A stretch of DNA of 64,000 nt from Vibrio furnissii CIP 102972 (GTDB lineage: Bacteria; Pseudomonadota; Gammaproteobacteria; Enterobacterales; Vibrionaceae), in contig NZ_ACZP01000014.1 in assembly GCF_000176175.1 (NCBI RefSeq), forward strand, positions 62,001-126,000. The letters run 5' to 3'. Numbering within the stretch: position 1 is the first letter of the stretch; each line of letters opens with the position of its first letter. Below, in pieces: positions 9,633-17,379 of this stretch. Under the pieces are notes generated by a model, which saw nothing but the letters and a program-made list of their open reading frames with translations, was not told where the DNA came from and made no database searches. The position numbers and the translations under genes were made by a program.

Positions 9633-10214
9633 ATGGAATTAAGACCAACCAAAGCCGAAGAGCAATTTCTTAGCTTAGGATACAACCGATTTTATGATCT
9701 TTTTGATGAGGTCATGGCTGATGACTTCTGGGATAAAGACTCTCGCTATAGGTTTAGCAGAGTATCGAGTGTTTTTGCTGTTTACGCTGAAATCTTGTCA
9801 TATGAACCATTTCAATATGTCCTTAAAGATTTGAAAGTTACACGTCCTCCTATGGAGTCGGAGATTGGTGGTCCTATGTTTAAGTTTGTTCGCAATGTAT
9901 TGGCTCACTTTCCCTTTTTCGATACATGGGATGATGTTTGGATTAGTAGAGACTTAGTAAATTGGCAACGAGAGGGACTAACGATCGACAAGTTTCTCAA
10001 AAAATACGTTGGCTCTAAAGAAGTTAAATATCGGTTCTGGGAGTCCAAGAAAAAGCGAATGACTTACATGAGCATAAACTTCCCGTCAGAGTATGGTGAA
10101 AATAGAATCCATTTAAAGGATATGCTTTCAGAAAAAGACGGAGTGAAGTTCTGTCTAATAATGATGCGTCAAATTTTAAATACGCAGGTAGAGTCCGTGG
10201 GTGAAAAGGCATAA
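9633..10214 (+). CDS. Cassette gene: uncharacterised, HEPN-like motif
   Basis: 193-residue protein of no family I can name. It is mostly helical and has an RNVLAH motif at residues 87-92, which fits the R-x4-6-H active-site motif of HEPN ribonucleases, followed by FPFFDTWDDVWISRDLVNW. HEPN proteins are frequent toxins and defence effectors, and the neighbouring cassettes encode similar effectors. No signal peptide or membrane segment. The HEPN assignment rests on one short motif. Confidence 0.55.
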   Translation: MELRPTKAEEQFLSLGYNRFYDLFDEVMADDFWDKDSRYRFSRVSSVFAVYAEILSYEPFQYVLKDLKVTRPPMESEIGGPMFKFVRNVLAHFPFFDTWDDVWISRDLVNWQREGLTIDKFLKKYVGSKEVKYRFWESKKKRMTYMSINFPSEYGENRIHLKDMLSEKDGVKFCLIMMRQILNTQVESVGEKA

Positions 10215-10282
10215 CAAAGCATTTAAGAGTGATTTCCAACGCATGGTACTTTAGGTTTCATGTTTCCGCGTTGATAGCCGAC
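10211..10282 (+). repeat. attC site 5 (degenerate)
   Basis: Begins like the others (ATAACAAAGCATTTAAGAGTG, CCAACGCATGG) but ends GACGCTTAAT in place of GCGTTAT, so the crossover core is damaged. It closes the left array. Confidence 0.6.
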
Positions 10283-10305
10283 GCTTAATACCCACATACA
10301 GCAAC

Positions 10306-10341
10306 GGCTCCAGAGTGATCATAAACCATCACTTTGGAGCC
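10306..10341. repeat. Hairpin shared by both cassette modules
   Basis: GGCTCCA-AGTGAT pairs with ATCACT-TGGAGCC around an 8-base loop. It lies just beyond the stop of the leftward EACC1-like gene and may terminate it, though no strong T run follows. A close copy lies at 46447-46482; sequence shared by the two modules starts again a few bases to its left. Confidence 0.7.
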
Positions 10342-10360
10342 ATTGTAACTTTCAGGTTCT

Positions 10361-10713
10361 TCAGCCAAGGCCATCTTTAGCAGGCTCAGACTCTACGAAA
10401 ATTCCCGCTTTCTCTTTCTTGTTGAAATAATATTCAACTTCTTCTTTGGTATGATGACCTTCGAGTGTGATCGATGTGTTGTCTGCATACTGAATATGTA
10501 CTTTTCGGTTTTGCTTCGTTCTAATCCACGCAATTAGAACACTCGCAATTGAGGCATAAGGTACCGTGTTGATTAACAGTGATAAGATATCTGGAACGGC
10601 TACACTAAAGCGCTTCACATTTCCTAGTTGGTTTTCAACACTTTCTTTAGTCACAATTCTGAAAGCTCACTTAAGTCTTCCGGATTTCCATCTATGCTGA
10701 GGTATCGTGACAT
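10361..10713 (-). pseudogene. EACC1-like small protein, frameshifted near the start
   Basis: The readable 97-codon frame has a membrane segment (VPYASIASVLIAWI) and then KVHIQYADNTSITLEGHH, resembling EACC1 (effector-associated constant component), small proteins encoded beside toxin or effector genes. A likely true start lies upstream at 10713, with an AAGGA site, giving MSRYLSIDGNPEDLSELSEL. That frame stops because one A is missing relative to the copy at 46.5-46.9 kb, where SELSELLTKESVEN is continuous. So the gene is probably broken here by a 1-bp deletion, unless translation begins at an internal ATG at 10654. Confidence 0.5.
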
Positions 10714-10985
10714 GTATTTATTTTCCTTATCGAGTAAGACCTTCACCATCCGCTTACAGATATTCTTTATGCTTTTAGAAAAGGCTTTCGTGTTCCTAGT
10801 AACAGGTAAAGCGTATTGGGTCGGCAGTATTACCCCACCCCAAAATCCAGCCGAAAAAGATAAAAGCTCATTGCCTGTAGATGCGAGAATCTTCGAGTTA
10901 TCTCAAGTAGACAAAATCTACGAACGTAACTCTCTCAATGATTAATTCCAAAACGCAAAAAGCCACCTATCAGGTGGCTCCATTT

Positions 10986-11711
10986 TTAAAAAATCTTCTT
11001 AAACACTGGCGCGATGGCTTTGCCGATAATCTTAAAGTTGCGCCCGTTCTTGTGGTTGATCTCGAATGACTCGTAGGTCGGGTTGTCTGAAATCACCTGG
11101 TAAATCCCTTTCGGAATGTTCCATTTCAAACGTTTTACGTAGACCGCATCGTCGATGCGAATCACGTATACCCCATCCGTGACCGGGTGTTGTAGTTCGC
11201 GGGTATCAACCAGCAGCCTGTCTTTGTGGCTGAGGGTGGGTTCCATCGAATTGCCGTCAACGTAGATGATGGCTGCACAGTTCGGTGCAAGGCCAAACTC
11301 GGCCAGCAGGCTTTTGGGAATGATGAGCTTGTCTATCTGGTACTCGCTGTGCACCAGTGAGCCCGCCCCTGCTGCTGCGTGAACGTCAAACACGGGTAAT
11401 TCGCACCAGTCTCTGACTTCCGCCAGTGGCACGATTTTAGAAACATTACTTGGTTCTGGAGCTTCCTCTTTTGTAGGTGCTTCCAGTGCCATCAGCGCTT
11501 TTGCTTCGCCTGGGTCCGTGATGTATCTCTCAATTAACTGCTTTTTTACGTCAGCATGGAAATTAGAGATATGGTATTCAAACGCCCGCCCCTGCCCTGA
11601 CGCCTTTCTTCTTAACCATTTGTTTCTTTTAGATTTTTGGCTAATACCCTCTAGGGTATTAGGCGTACCGTCGAGCTCAACTAGCTCATTACTGGTATAC
11701 CATTCGCGCAT
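10986..11711 (-). CDS. Phage repressor, LexA/S24 type with Mu-type DNA-binding N-terminus
   Basis: 241-residue lysogeny repressor. Residues 1-65 (EWYTSNELVELDGTPNTLEGISQKSKRNKWLRR) resemble the Mu-type winged helix. Residues about 105-241 are an S24 peptidase domain with catalytic S155 (VDGNSMEPTL) and K193 (YVKRLKW) and an Ala-Gly cleavage region at AAAGAG (112-117). Such repressors self-cleave with RecA after DNA damage, so the prophage is probably SOS-inducible. Divergent from the excisionase-like gene, forming the lysis/lysogeny switch. Confidence 0.9.
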   Translation of the reverse strand: MREWYTSNELVELDGTPNTLEGISQKSKRNKWLRRKASGQGRAFEYHISNFHADVKKQLIERYITDPGEAKALMALEAPTKEEAPEPSNVSKIVPLAEVRDWCELPVFDVHAAAGAGSLVHSEYQIDKLIIPKSLLAEFGLAPNCAAIIYVDGNSMEPTLSHKDRLLVDTRELQHPVTDGVYVIRIDDAVYVKRLKWNIPKGIYQVISDNPTYESFEINHKNGRNFKIIGKAIAPVFKKIF

Positions 11712-11858
11712 AAGTACCTTATTTAGCCCTTAATCTATACCTTAATTGATCATTTAATTGAGCAAAATTAACCAAACACAAGTAAGCACAACTGCACACG
11801 ATGAAGTTTTGAAGGCATCTACGTGAGCATTTATGCACAGTTATGTATGGAAGATACC
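11712..11858. promoter_or_regulatory. Repressor/excisionase divergent control region
   Basis: AT-rich region with repeated units: CCTTAATCTATACCTTAAT and two neighbouring copies of TTAATTGA(T/G)CA at 11742-11764. These are good candidates for operators bound by the repressor and the opposing Cox-like protein. The CACAACTG motif at about 11788 also occurs in the int leader. Confidence 0.5.
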
Positions 11859-12317
11859 ATGACCCCGCTGATTAAACTAGATATGCCGTACCTGCCGATC
11901 GAAGAGTATGCGCGACGTCAACATATTGATTTGGTTGAGTCGGAGCAACTGATTGAGGCCGGAAAGCTGCCCATGAAGGCCGCGACACGCTGCGAGAAGA
12001 AGCGCTTCGTCAATATGGTCACCCTTTCACGCATGCGTTTGTGTAAAGAGTTCAAAGACCAACCTGACCTATTGGAGAAGCTAAATATGCACGTTTCAAT
12101 TCAACCCGATTCCCCGATCCTCCCTACCTGTGAACTGGCCCGCCGTTGGGGTGTGTCTGAAAACTCGATTCGCAACATGATTCGCGAAGGAAAGCTGCCT
12201 GTGATTGAGCGCGATGGCGCCAAGGGCAAGCACTACGTGAACATGGGCGCGCTGTGGCAACACGCCATTGAAGATTCTGAAAAGCCTGAAAACGACCACT
12301 TTTATCATTCGTTTTAA
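11859..12317 (+). CDS. Cox-like regulator/excisionase with two HTH units
   Basis: 152-residue protein in the position of P2 cox, divergent from the repressor. It contains two related winged-helix units: LPIEEYARRQHIDLVESEQLIEAGKLPM near residue 10 and LPTCELARRWGVSENSIRNMIREGKLPV near residue 90, each ending in the IxxGKLP wing of MerR/excisionase proteins. Cox proteins repress the lysogeny promoter and direct excision. I chose the ATG at 11859 because GGAAG lies five bases before it; a GTG at 11823 is possible. The doubled domain is unusual for Cox. Confidence 0.75.
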   Translation: MTPLIKLDMPYLPIEEYARRQHIDLVESEQLIEAGKLPMKAATRCEKKRFVNMVTLSRMRLCKEFKDQPDLLEKLNMHVSIQPDSPILPTCELARRWGVSENSIRNMIREGKLPVIERDGAKGKHYVNMGALWQHAIEDSEKPENDHFYHSF

Positions 12318-12374
12318 GTGAGCAGCCATTGCGGCTGTGAGCTCATTTCACTTGCGACAAGGTGAGTATCAAAT

Positions 12375-12914
12375 ATGGACATGAACACTTCAATGTACGT
12401 TTTCCTTGAGGGCAAACAAAAGGCATTTGATGAGGCGTGCTGCGCGTTCCGGGCGGCCAACAAGGTGTCGGCCATTGCCGCTGCTGTTGGCTTAGATGCA
12501 TCGGTGCTGCGCAATAAGCTCAACCCAGAGCAGCCCCATGTTCTGACGTGCGCCGAGCTGGTTGCTATCACCAAAGCCAGTGGCGACTACACCATCATCA
12601 ATTCTCTTTTGCTTGGCCTTGGTGTGGTGACCGCACAACTGCCACAAGAAGAGAAAACCGAAACCTTCCTCAAGCGGGTGCTGGAACATTCAATGCTGTC
12701 GGGCGACCTGTCGCGCATGGCATTAGACCATGGCGGCGACACCCGCCTGCCCCGCACGACCCGACACAAAATTATCTCAAAGGCACAGGCCAGCATCGGC
12801 AACCTGATGCTTTTAATTTCTGATCTTGAAAACCGCACCTCTGGGGCGACGCCGTTCTTTGCGATGAGCGTGGATTTTATCACCCAAGGCGCGCCAATTC
12901 CGGGCCTGTCCTAA
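12375..12914 (+). CDS. Phage regulatory protein, CII family (P2-like)
   Basis: 179-residue protein in the early operon. The N-terminus (FDEACCAFRAANKVSAIAAAVGLDASVLRNKLNPEQPHVLTCAELVAI) is the HTH region typical of the CII-type regulators of Vibrio P2-like phages. The C-terminus is helical. Its neighbours are cox and the replication genes, so it is expected to act in early transcription. Confidence 0.8.
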   Translation: MDMNTSMYVFLEGKQKAFDEACCAFRAANKVSAIAAAVGLDASVLRNKLNPEQPHVLTCAELVAITKASGDYTIINSLLLGLGVVTAQLPQEEKTETFLKRVLEHSMLSGDLSRMALDHGGDTRLPRTTRHKIISKAQASIGNLMLLISDLENRTSGATPFFAMSVDFITQGAPIPGLS

Positions 12915-12923
12915 GGAGCCAAG

Positions 12924-13256
12924 ATGAATCAGCTAGCCAGAAACGCACACACCCAACACACGCCGCCAGCGCAAGAGAGCATCGCCGCGTGCAAATCGCT
13001 GTTTAACGGCGCCGCCACGCGCTGCCAGTTGAAGAAGATGTTCAACGAGCTGCCAGAGAAAAGCCGTGGTTTGGTGCTGATCGCCGGCGGCCTGCCCGCA
13101 CGCGATTACAACCGAGAATTCGAATCGTTCGATGACCTGGAACTTCAAAAAATCCGCACCGGAATGCAGTACCTGAAAAACCTGACGGTCACGTTCGACA
13201 GCAAGGTTGGCGATGTTCGCCGCCTCAAGCACTACCAGTTCAGCAACACCCATTAA
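12924..13256 (+). CDS. Hypothetical early phage protein
   Basis: 110-residue protein beginning 10 bp after the CII-like gene, with a TAAGGAG ribosome-binding site. Sequence such as CKSLFNGAATRCQLKKMFNELPEKSRGLVLIAGGLPARDYN suggests a small soluble helical protein. I do not recognise the family. Its position corresponds to the small genes between cII and gpA in P2-like phages. Confidence 0.7.
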   Translation: MNQLARNAHTQHTPPAQESIAACKSLFNGAATRCQLKKMFNELPEKSRGLVLIAGGLPARDYNREFESFDDLELQKIRTGMQYLKNLTVTFDSKVGDVRRLKHYQFSNTH

Positions 13257-13267
13257 CCTAGCCAACC

Positions 13268-13303
13268 TTTGCCCCCGTGGTATTCCTCTAGGAATGGGGG
13301 CCT
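13268..13303 (+). terminator. Rho-independent terminator in the early operon
   Basis: GCCCCC and ATTCC pair with GGAAT and GGGGGC around a short loop, followed by CTTTTTC. It would reduce read-through from the regulatory genes into the replication genes. Confidence 0.75.
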
Positions 13304-13328
13304 TTTTCGTCTCAGCGTAGGAGCAAAG

Positions 13329-13640
13329 ATGATGAATGACCCAGTAACCAAAGCCGCGTTTGAACGCGCGATTCTCGCCACCATCACCAGCCTGTATGAG
13401 CTGGCCATCGACAGCGCCGATGTGATGAGCGTGCGTATCGAATATTCCTCAAGCATGAAGATGTTGAACGTGGTGATCTTCTCCGCCACCACAACCGACC
13501 ACGCCCACAGCATTGTGTTGCTCGATAGCAAACAAGCCCTGAAAGACCTGTTGGACATCGAAGATGACCTGATTGAGCGCATCGCTGCGCGTCGCGATGA
13601 GTTGGATAAGGAGAAAACGCAATGCAATACGCCGCAGTAA
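13329..13640 (+). CDS. Hypothetical phage protein
   Basis: 103-residue protein. The ATG at 13329 is preceded by TAGGAGC. Sequence such as AAFERAILATITSLYELAIDSADVMSVRIEYSSSMKML is compact and soluble. I do not recognise it. It overlaps the next gene by 19 bp and sits in the gpA operon. Confidence 0.65.
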   Translation: MMNDPVTKAAFERAILATITSLYELAIDSADVMSVRIEYSSSMKMLNVVIFSATTTDHAHSIVLLDSKQALKDLLDIEDDLIERIAARRDELDKEKTQCNTPQ

Positions 13641-13849
13641 TGCTGTGTTCCGATGGCGGAGTGATCCGCCACGAACAAACCCAAGAAGTCGCCAACATTC
13701 TGATTGGCGATTTCGATTCGATGGACGATGCCGTACATCAGGCATGCGCCGAGCTAAACTGCAAACACCTTCGCAATGGCGTGATCAGCAAAGGCGAAGG
13801 CAAACCGGGCTTTATGTTGGTGACTACGCAAGAGCTGGAGTCTGTGTGA
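13622..13849 (+). CDS. Small hypothetical phage protein
   Basis: 75-residue protein (VANILIGDFDSMDDAVHQACAELNC). Its stop overlaps the GTG start of the replication gene (GTGTGA), so translation of the two is likely coupled. Family unknown. Confidence 0.65.
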   Translation: MQYAAVMLCSDGGVIRHEQTQEVANILIGDFDSMDDAVHQACAELNCKHLRNGVISKGEGKPGFMLVTTQELESV

Positions 13850-16476
13850 ACACCCTCACCGCCCCCGCTGAAATCGACCTATACGAATTCCCATGGCAAG
13901 CCCCTTTAACGGAAGTTGAAGCGGGCTGCTTTGGTGATCGCCGATTCAATGAAGTAATCCAGCCAGATAGCCTGAGTGTACTTGAACGCAAACTGTTTGA
14001 AGCCAACCCGGACGATTTTTCCTGGGCGCAATCGCGCATCCAAGACTTGCCCGATTACCTGACCAAATACTTCGTCACACGCTACATCAGCGTGTTTGAA
14101 AAACTCGGCCGTAAAGAGGCCAACATTTTCCTGCGTGAACGCATGGCACCCGCAACGGAACGCGCGCAAAAGGTCTTGGAAAAATACAGCAAACTACCCA
14201 CCACGCAAAAAGTGGCGATGTTCTCTAAAGAATTCGAAAGCGGCGATAACGCATTCGCCTCCGTGTACTTTACAGAGCACAGCCTGCCTGAAGACTTTCA
14301 GCGCCCTCAGCTCTCTTTTGACTTCGACCAAGCCGAAAAACATACCAAGCCAGAGAAGAACCGCAGCGTTGCCGAACTTGAACCAGACGAACTCAGAGAC
14401 ATGGCATTCAAGCTGTCGCAAATCGCCTCTGCCCGTCACCAACGCTTTGCGGCTTCCGCCATCAAAGAAGTGAAAGCGGATCTGGCGAAGCGCGAGGTCA
14501 AAGCCTCTGAATCGAAAATCGGCGAGATTGCTGTGGTGAACACCTACCACAAGCTGGCGGCTTTCGTGAATGAGTTCGGCATCAAAGCGCCCCGCAAGCG
14601 CAAGAAGCAAACCGAACTAACGGCCCTGAACGACATCTCAAGAATGCTCGATGAAAAATGGTGGCGCGGCCGATTAGTGCACATTCGCAAAATCATGCGT
14701 GAGCATCTGGCAATCGCCATGGGGCAAGTGAGCTACAAAGCCTCGCCTTATGCCTCTTGGGATTGTGTCCGTGAGCATCAGGAGCAGCAGAAAGCCAACT
14801 ATGAATACATTAAGCAGTGCCAGCTCATCGACGAGATTACGGGCGAAGAAGCCGACTTGTGGGACATGGCGAAAAAGAGCCTGTCGAATCCGGCTATCCG
14901 CCGCCATGAGCTGATGGTGCGCTGCCGAGGCTGCGAAGACATCGGCAATGAGCTTGAGCTGCAAGGTTTGTTTCTCACGCTCACTTCGCCGTCCAAGTAC
15001 CACAACAGCTACAAGAAAGGCGGCTTTATCGACCATTGGAACGGCGCTAGCCCGCGCGATACACAAGCCTACCTTAACAATGTGTGGCAGCGCATTCGCG
15101 CCAAGCTAGGCCGTGAAGAAATTCGCTGGTTCGGGGTTCGTGTGGCCGAGCCGCATCACGATGGCACGCCGCACTGGCATTTGCTCATCTGGGTGAAGCC
15201 GGAAGATGTCGCGCAGGTGCGTGATGTGTTCATTTCCTACGCCGTCGAGGAAGACAAGGAAGAGCTTTTCCCACAGTTCGACCGCAATCCAAAACGCGCC
15301 GAGAAGAAACAGGCCTTTCACGGGCCGTTCAACTACAAGCCACGCTGCGACTTTGGCTATATCGACCCAGCCAAAGGCACGGCAACCGGCTACATCGCCA
15401 AATACATTTCCAAAAACATCGACGGCTTTGCCATGGATGATGAGATGTCCGACGAAACAGGCAAGCCCGTGAAAGACATGGCCAAGAATGTGAACGCCTG
15501 GAAAAGCCGCTGGGGTATCCGCCAGTTTCAGTTTTTTGGTGGCGCTCCGGTCACGACTTACCGCGAGCTGCGACGTTTTGCCAACAATGACAAAGCCAGC
15601 TTTAACCAGTACCTCACTCAGCTGAACTATGAAGAGCTGCTGACCATTTACGAAGAGTTGGACGTCCGCGAAGGCCTCAAGTTGATCGGTCCGCCTATTC
15701 CGGCAGAGCTGATTCGCCGCCATAAGAAGTTCGACAGCAAGTATCTGTTTGTGCTGCTCACGCAGGTTTATCAGGCCGATCTGGAACACGAAAACGGCAC
15801 CGTCACGGAAGTGATGAAAGCCGCCGACCGTGGCCAGTGGCGCGATTACATCATGGGCCAAGGTGGCCCGTTCGTGAAACGTGCCGATCTGCTGATCACC
15901 AACGTTTATGAAGAGTTGCCGTTTGCCTCTCCGCACGGCGAAACCGTTCGCAAGTTGGATGGGTTTGACGCTTCCGGCGTGTTCATCAAAACACGCCTCA
16001 GAGTCTGGACGATTAAACAGAAATCCAAGGTTGACGATGATGCGGAAGCGATCGCCCAAGGGAGCGCAGCGACCGTCATTGGCGGCACCGCCGCCTCTCG
16101 GAGTTCTGTCAATAACTGTACGGAGCCCCGCGAGGATCAGGTCAGCGATCAGCTCACCAGGTTGTTAGCACCAGAACGAAGAAAGGCGAATAAACCGCCA
16201 AATATTGATGAAGCGGCACTGGCCGCACTCAGAAAAGGCAGTTCAATTCGCATCGATGATGAACGAAGTATCCAAATCCGCCCTGCGGAGGTAGACGAGT
16301 ACGGCGAAAAACGCCCGGCTCAGCTGGTCGAAGTCAGCCGAGTGCCTGCCGATGATTTGTCGTGGATGAAATTTGAAGGTTGGGATGAAGTGTTAGCCCA
16401 ACCTGAAACCAAAGAGTATCAACAACCGGACCTGTCGTTCTTCCCAGAACTGGAAGACGACTGGCCGTTAGCGTGA
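13846..16476 (+). CDS. Replication initiator, P2 gpA family (HUH endonuclease)
   Basis: 876-residue rolling-circle initiator. It nicks the phage origin and stays covalently attached to the 5' end. Motif 1 is LFLTLTSPSKYH; the metal-binding HUH motif is PHWHLLIW (H443, H445); the tyrosine motif is YIAKYISKNI (Y516, Y520), two tyrosines four residues apart as in P2 gpA. I chose the GTG at 13846 because it overlaps the previous stop and the gpA-like sequence begins there; an open frame extends upstream but overlaps two other genes. As in P2, the origin probably lies inside the gene. Confidence 0.93.
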   Translation: MNTLTAPAEIDLYEFPWQAPLTEVEAGCFGDRRFNEVIQPDSLSVLERKLFEANPDDFSWAQSRIQDLPDYLTKYFVTRYISVFEKLGRKEANIFLRERMAPATERAQKVLEKYSKLPTTQKVAMFSKEFESGDNAFASVYFTEHSLPEDFQRPQLSFDFDQAEKHTKPEKNRSVAELEPDELRDMAFKLSQIASARHQRFAASAIKEVKADLAKREVKASESKIGEIAVVNTYHKLAAFVNEFGIKAPRKRKKQTELTALNDISRMLDEKWWRGRLVHIRKIMREHLAIAMGQVSYKASPYASWDCVREHQEQQKANYEYIKQCQLIDEITGEEADLWDMAKKSLSNPAIRRHELMVRCRGCEDIGNELELQGLFLTLTSPSKYHNSYKKGGFIDHWNGASPRDTQAYLNNVWQRIRAKLGREEIRWFGVRVAEPHHDGTPHWHLLIWVKPEDVAQVRDVFISYAVEEDKEELFPQFDRNPKRAEKKQAFHGPFNYKPRCDFGYIDPAKGTATGYIAKYISKNIDGFAMDDEMSDETGKPVKDMAKNVNAWKSRWGIRQFQFFGGAPVTTYRELRRFANNDKASFNQYLTQLNYEELLTIYEELDVREGLKLIGPPIPAELIRRHKKFDSKYLFVLLTQVYQADLEHENGTVTEVMKAADRGQWRDYIMGQGGPFVKRADLLITNVYEELPFASPHGETVRKLDGFDASGVFIKTRLRVWTIKQKSKVDDDAEAIAQGSAATVIGGTAASRSSVNNCTEPREDQVSDQLTRLLAPERRKANKPPNIDEAALAALRKGSSIRIDDERSIQIRPAEVDEYGEKRPAQLVEVSRVPADDLSWMKFEGWDEVLAQPETKEYQQPDLSFFPELEDDWPLA

Positions 16477-16485
16477 GGAGATCCC

Positions 16486-16737
16486 ATGTTAATCACTTGC
16501 CCTATTTGCGGAAGCAAAGCACGTATTGCGACGTCCAAAGCGATGAGTAACGAAACGCGCGAAGCCTATTGCCAATGTCTGAACCTAAACTGCGGTCGTG
16601 CGTTTACCACGCTGACCACGGTTAACCGCATTATTGAACCGACTGGCGCCAAACCAGACCCAGAACTGCAACCGGAGCTGTGCAAGGGAGATGTGGATCA
16701 GATGGACATCTTCAGTGCCTTTGAGCAAATCCAATAA
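16486..16737 (+). CDS. ogr: Ogr/Delta zinc-finger late-gene activator
   Basis: 83-residue activator of late transcription. The Cys pattern is C5-x2-C8-x22-C31-x4-C36 (TCPICGSKARI...CQCLNLNCGRAF), the Ogr/Delta zinc finger. In P2 it binds upstream of late promoters and contacts the alpha subunit of RNA polymerase. An AGGAGA ribosome-binding site follows the gpA stop. In P2, ogr sits on the other side of attP; here it follows gpA. Confidence 0.93.
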   Translation: MLITCPICGSKARIATSKAMSNETREAYCQCLNLNCGRAFTTLTTVNRIIEPTGAKPDPELQPELCKGDVDQMDIFSAFEQIQ

Positions 16738-16755
16738 ACCGGAAGTCTAGACTGC

Positions 16756-16986
16756 ATGAAAATTAATGTCATTCCATCACAGCGTCTGAACGCACTATTG
16801 GATGTTCTGCCTCTGCGCGAAATTCCAGAGCAAACAAGATCGGCACTGAGGCTCGTCTTTGAGTCAGGTTATTCATACGAACTCGCGTCCCTGAGAACGG
16901 GCGTATCGAGCAAGCGTATCTCTCTGGCTGCTCGCAAATTAGACCAAATAGATAGGATACTTCTCAAAGCATATAGGTTGTCATGA
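16756..16986 (+). CDS. Small HTH protein, KorA/TrfB-like
   Basis: 76-residue helix-turn-helix protein: PEQTRSALRLVFESGYSYELASLRTGVSSKRISLAARKLDQID. The HTH with conserved spacing resembles KorA/TrfB plasmid repressors. Its stop overlaps the next start (ATGA), so it heads a translationally coupled three-gene unit with the terminase-like and transglutaminase-like genes. It probably autoregulates that unit. Confidence 0.65.
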   Translation: MKINVIPSQRLNALLDVLPLREIPEQTRSALRLVFESGYSYELASLRTGVSSKRISLAARKLDQIDRILLKAYRLS

Positions 16987-17342
16987 TGAACATAGATTCA
17001 ATCGAATTGCACATTTGCAAAAATGCCCTAGTCGACGCGATTCAAACAAAGGAAAATCAGATATTCTTGTCTGCGTCGACAGATGAGAGCGAGAGGATTC
17101 GAGAGCGTATCATTGAGTTGGCGAGCTCGTACGGGCTGACTCTGTCTGGAAACCCGCTTATATTGCCCAATGGTACAACGCTGACGTTCTTACTCCCTAA
17201 CAGCCAAACATCTGCAGGCTATTCAGGAAATGTTTATGTGTTCAACTGCTTTGATGACACTAACTTTTCCTATATAAATGAATTAGTTTCGTCATGGACA
17301 ATGCTCAAGAAACATCGAGCTATATTTTTATCCATTGGCTAA
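16983..17342 (+). CDS. Mini-protein resembling part of the large terminase ATPase
   Basis: 119 residues, no catalytic function expected. Residues 12-118 align with residues about 180-285 of the phage's own large terminase (31357-33117). NQIFLSAS (25-32) matches NQVFLSAS; LPNGTTLTFL matches LSNGATFYFL; TSAGYSGNVYVF matches TSQGFNGHVYF; KKHRAIFLSIG matches KYRTTYLSTP, the coupling-motif region. The Walker B acidic pair (DE in the terminase) is replaced by NC, and the Walker A part is absent. This could be a decoy or regulator of packaging, aimed at this phage or at rivals. Sequence likeness is direct; function is inference. Confidence 0.65.
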   Translation: MMNIDSIELHICKNALVDAIQTKENQIFLSASTDESERIRERIIELASSYGLTLSGNPLILPNGTTLTFLLPNSQTSAGYSGNVYVFNCFDDTNFSYINELVSSWTMLKKHRAIFLSIG

Positions 17343-17379
17343 TCACCCAATATTTTTACTTCTCATTTCGGGACTATCG

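Noticed and set aside
6826-10282. Repeats as a CRISPR array
   Set aside because: Spacing is hundreds of bases and each interval is a gene; the repeats have attC structure. No cas genes.
13573-13845. Longer start for the gpA-like gene
   Set aside because: It would overlap two other genes completely and has no gpA likeness; the GTG at 13846 is coupled to the previous stop.
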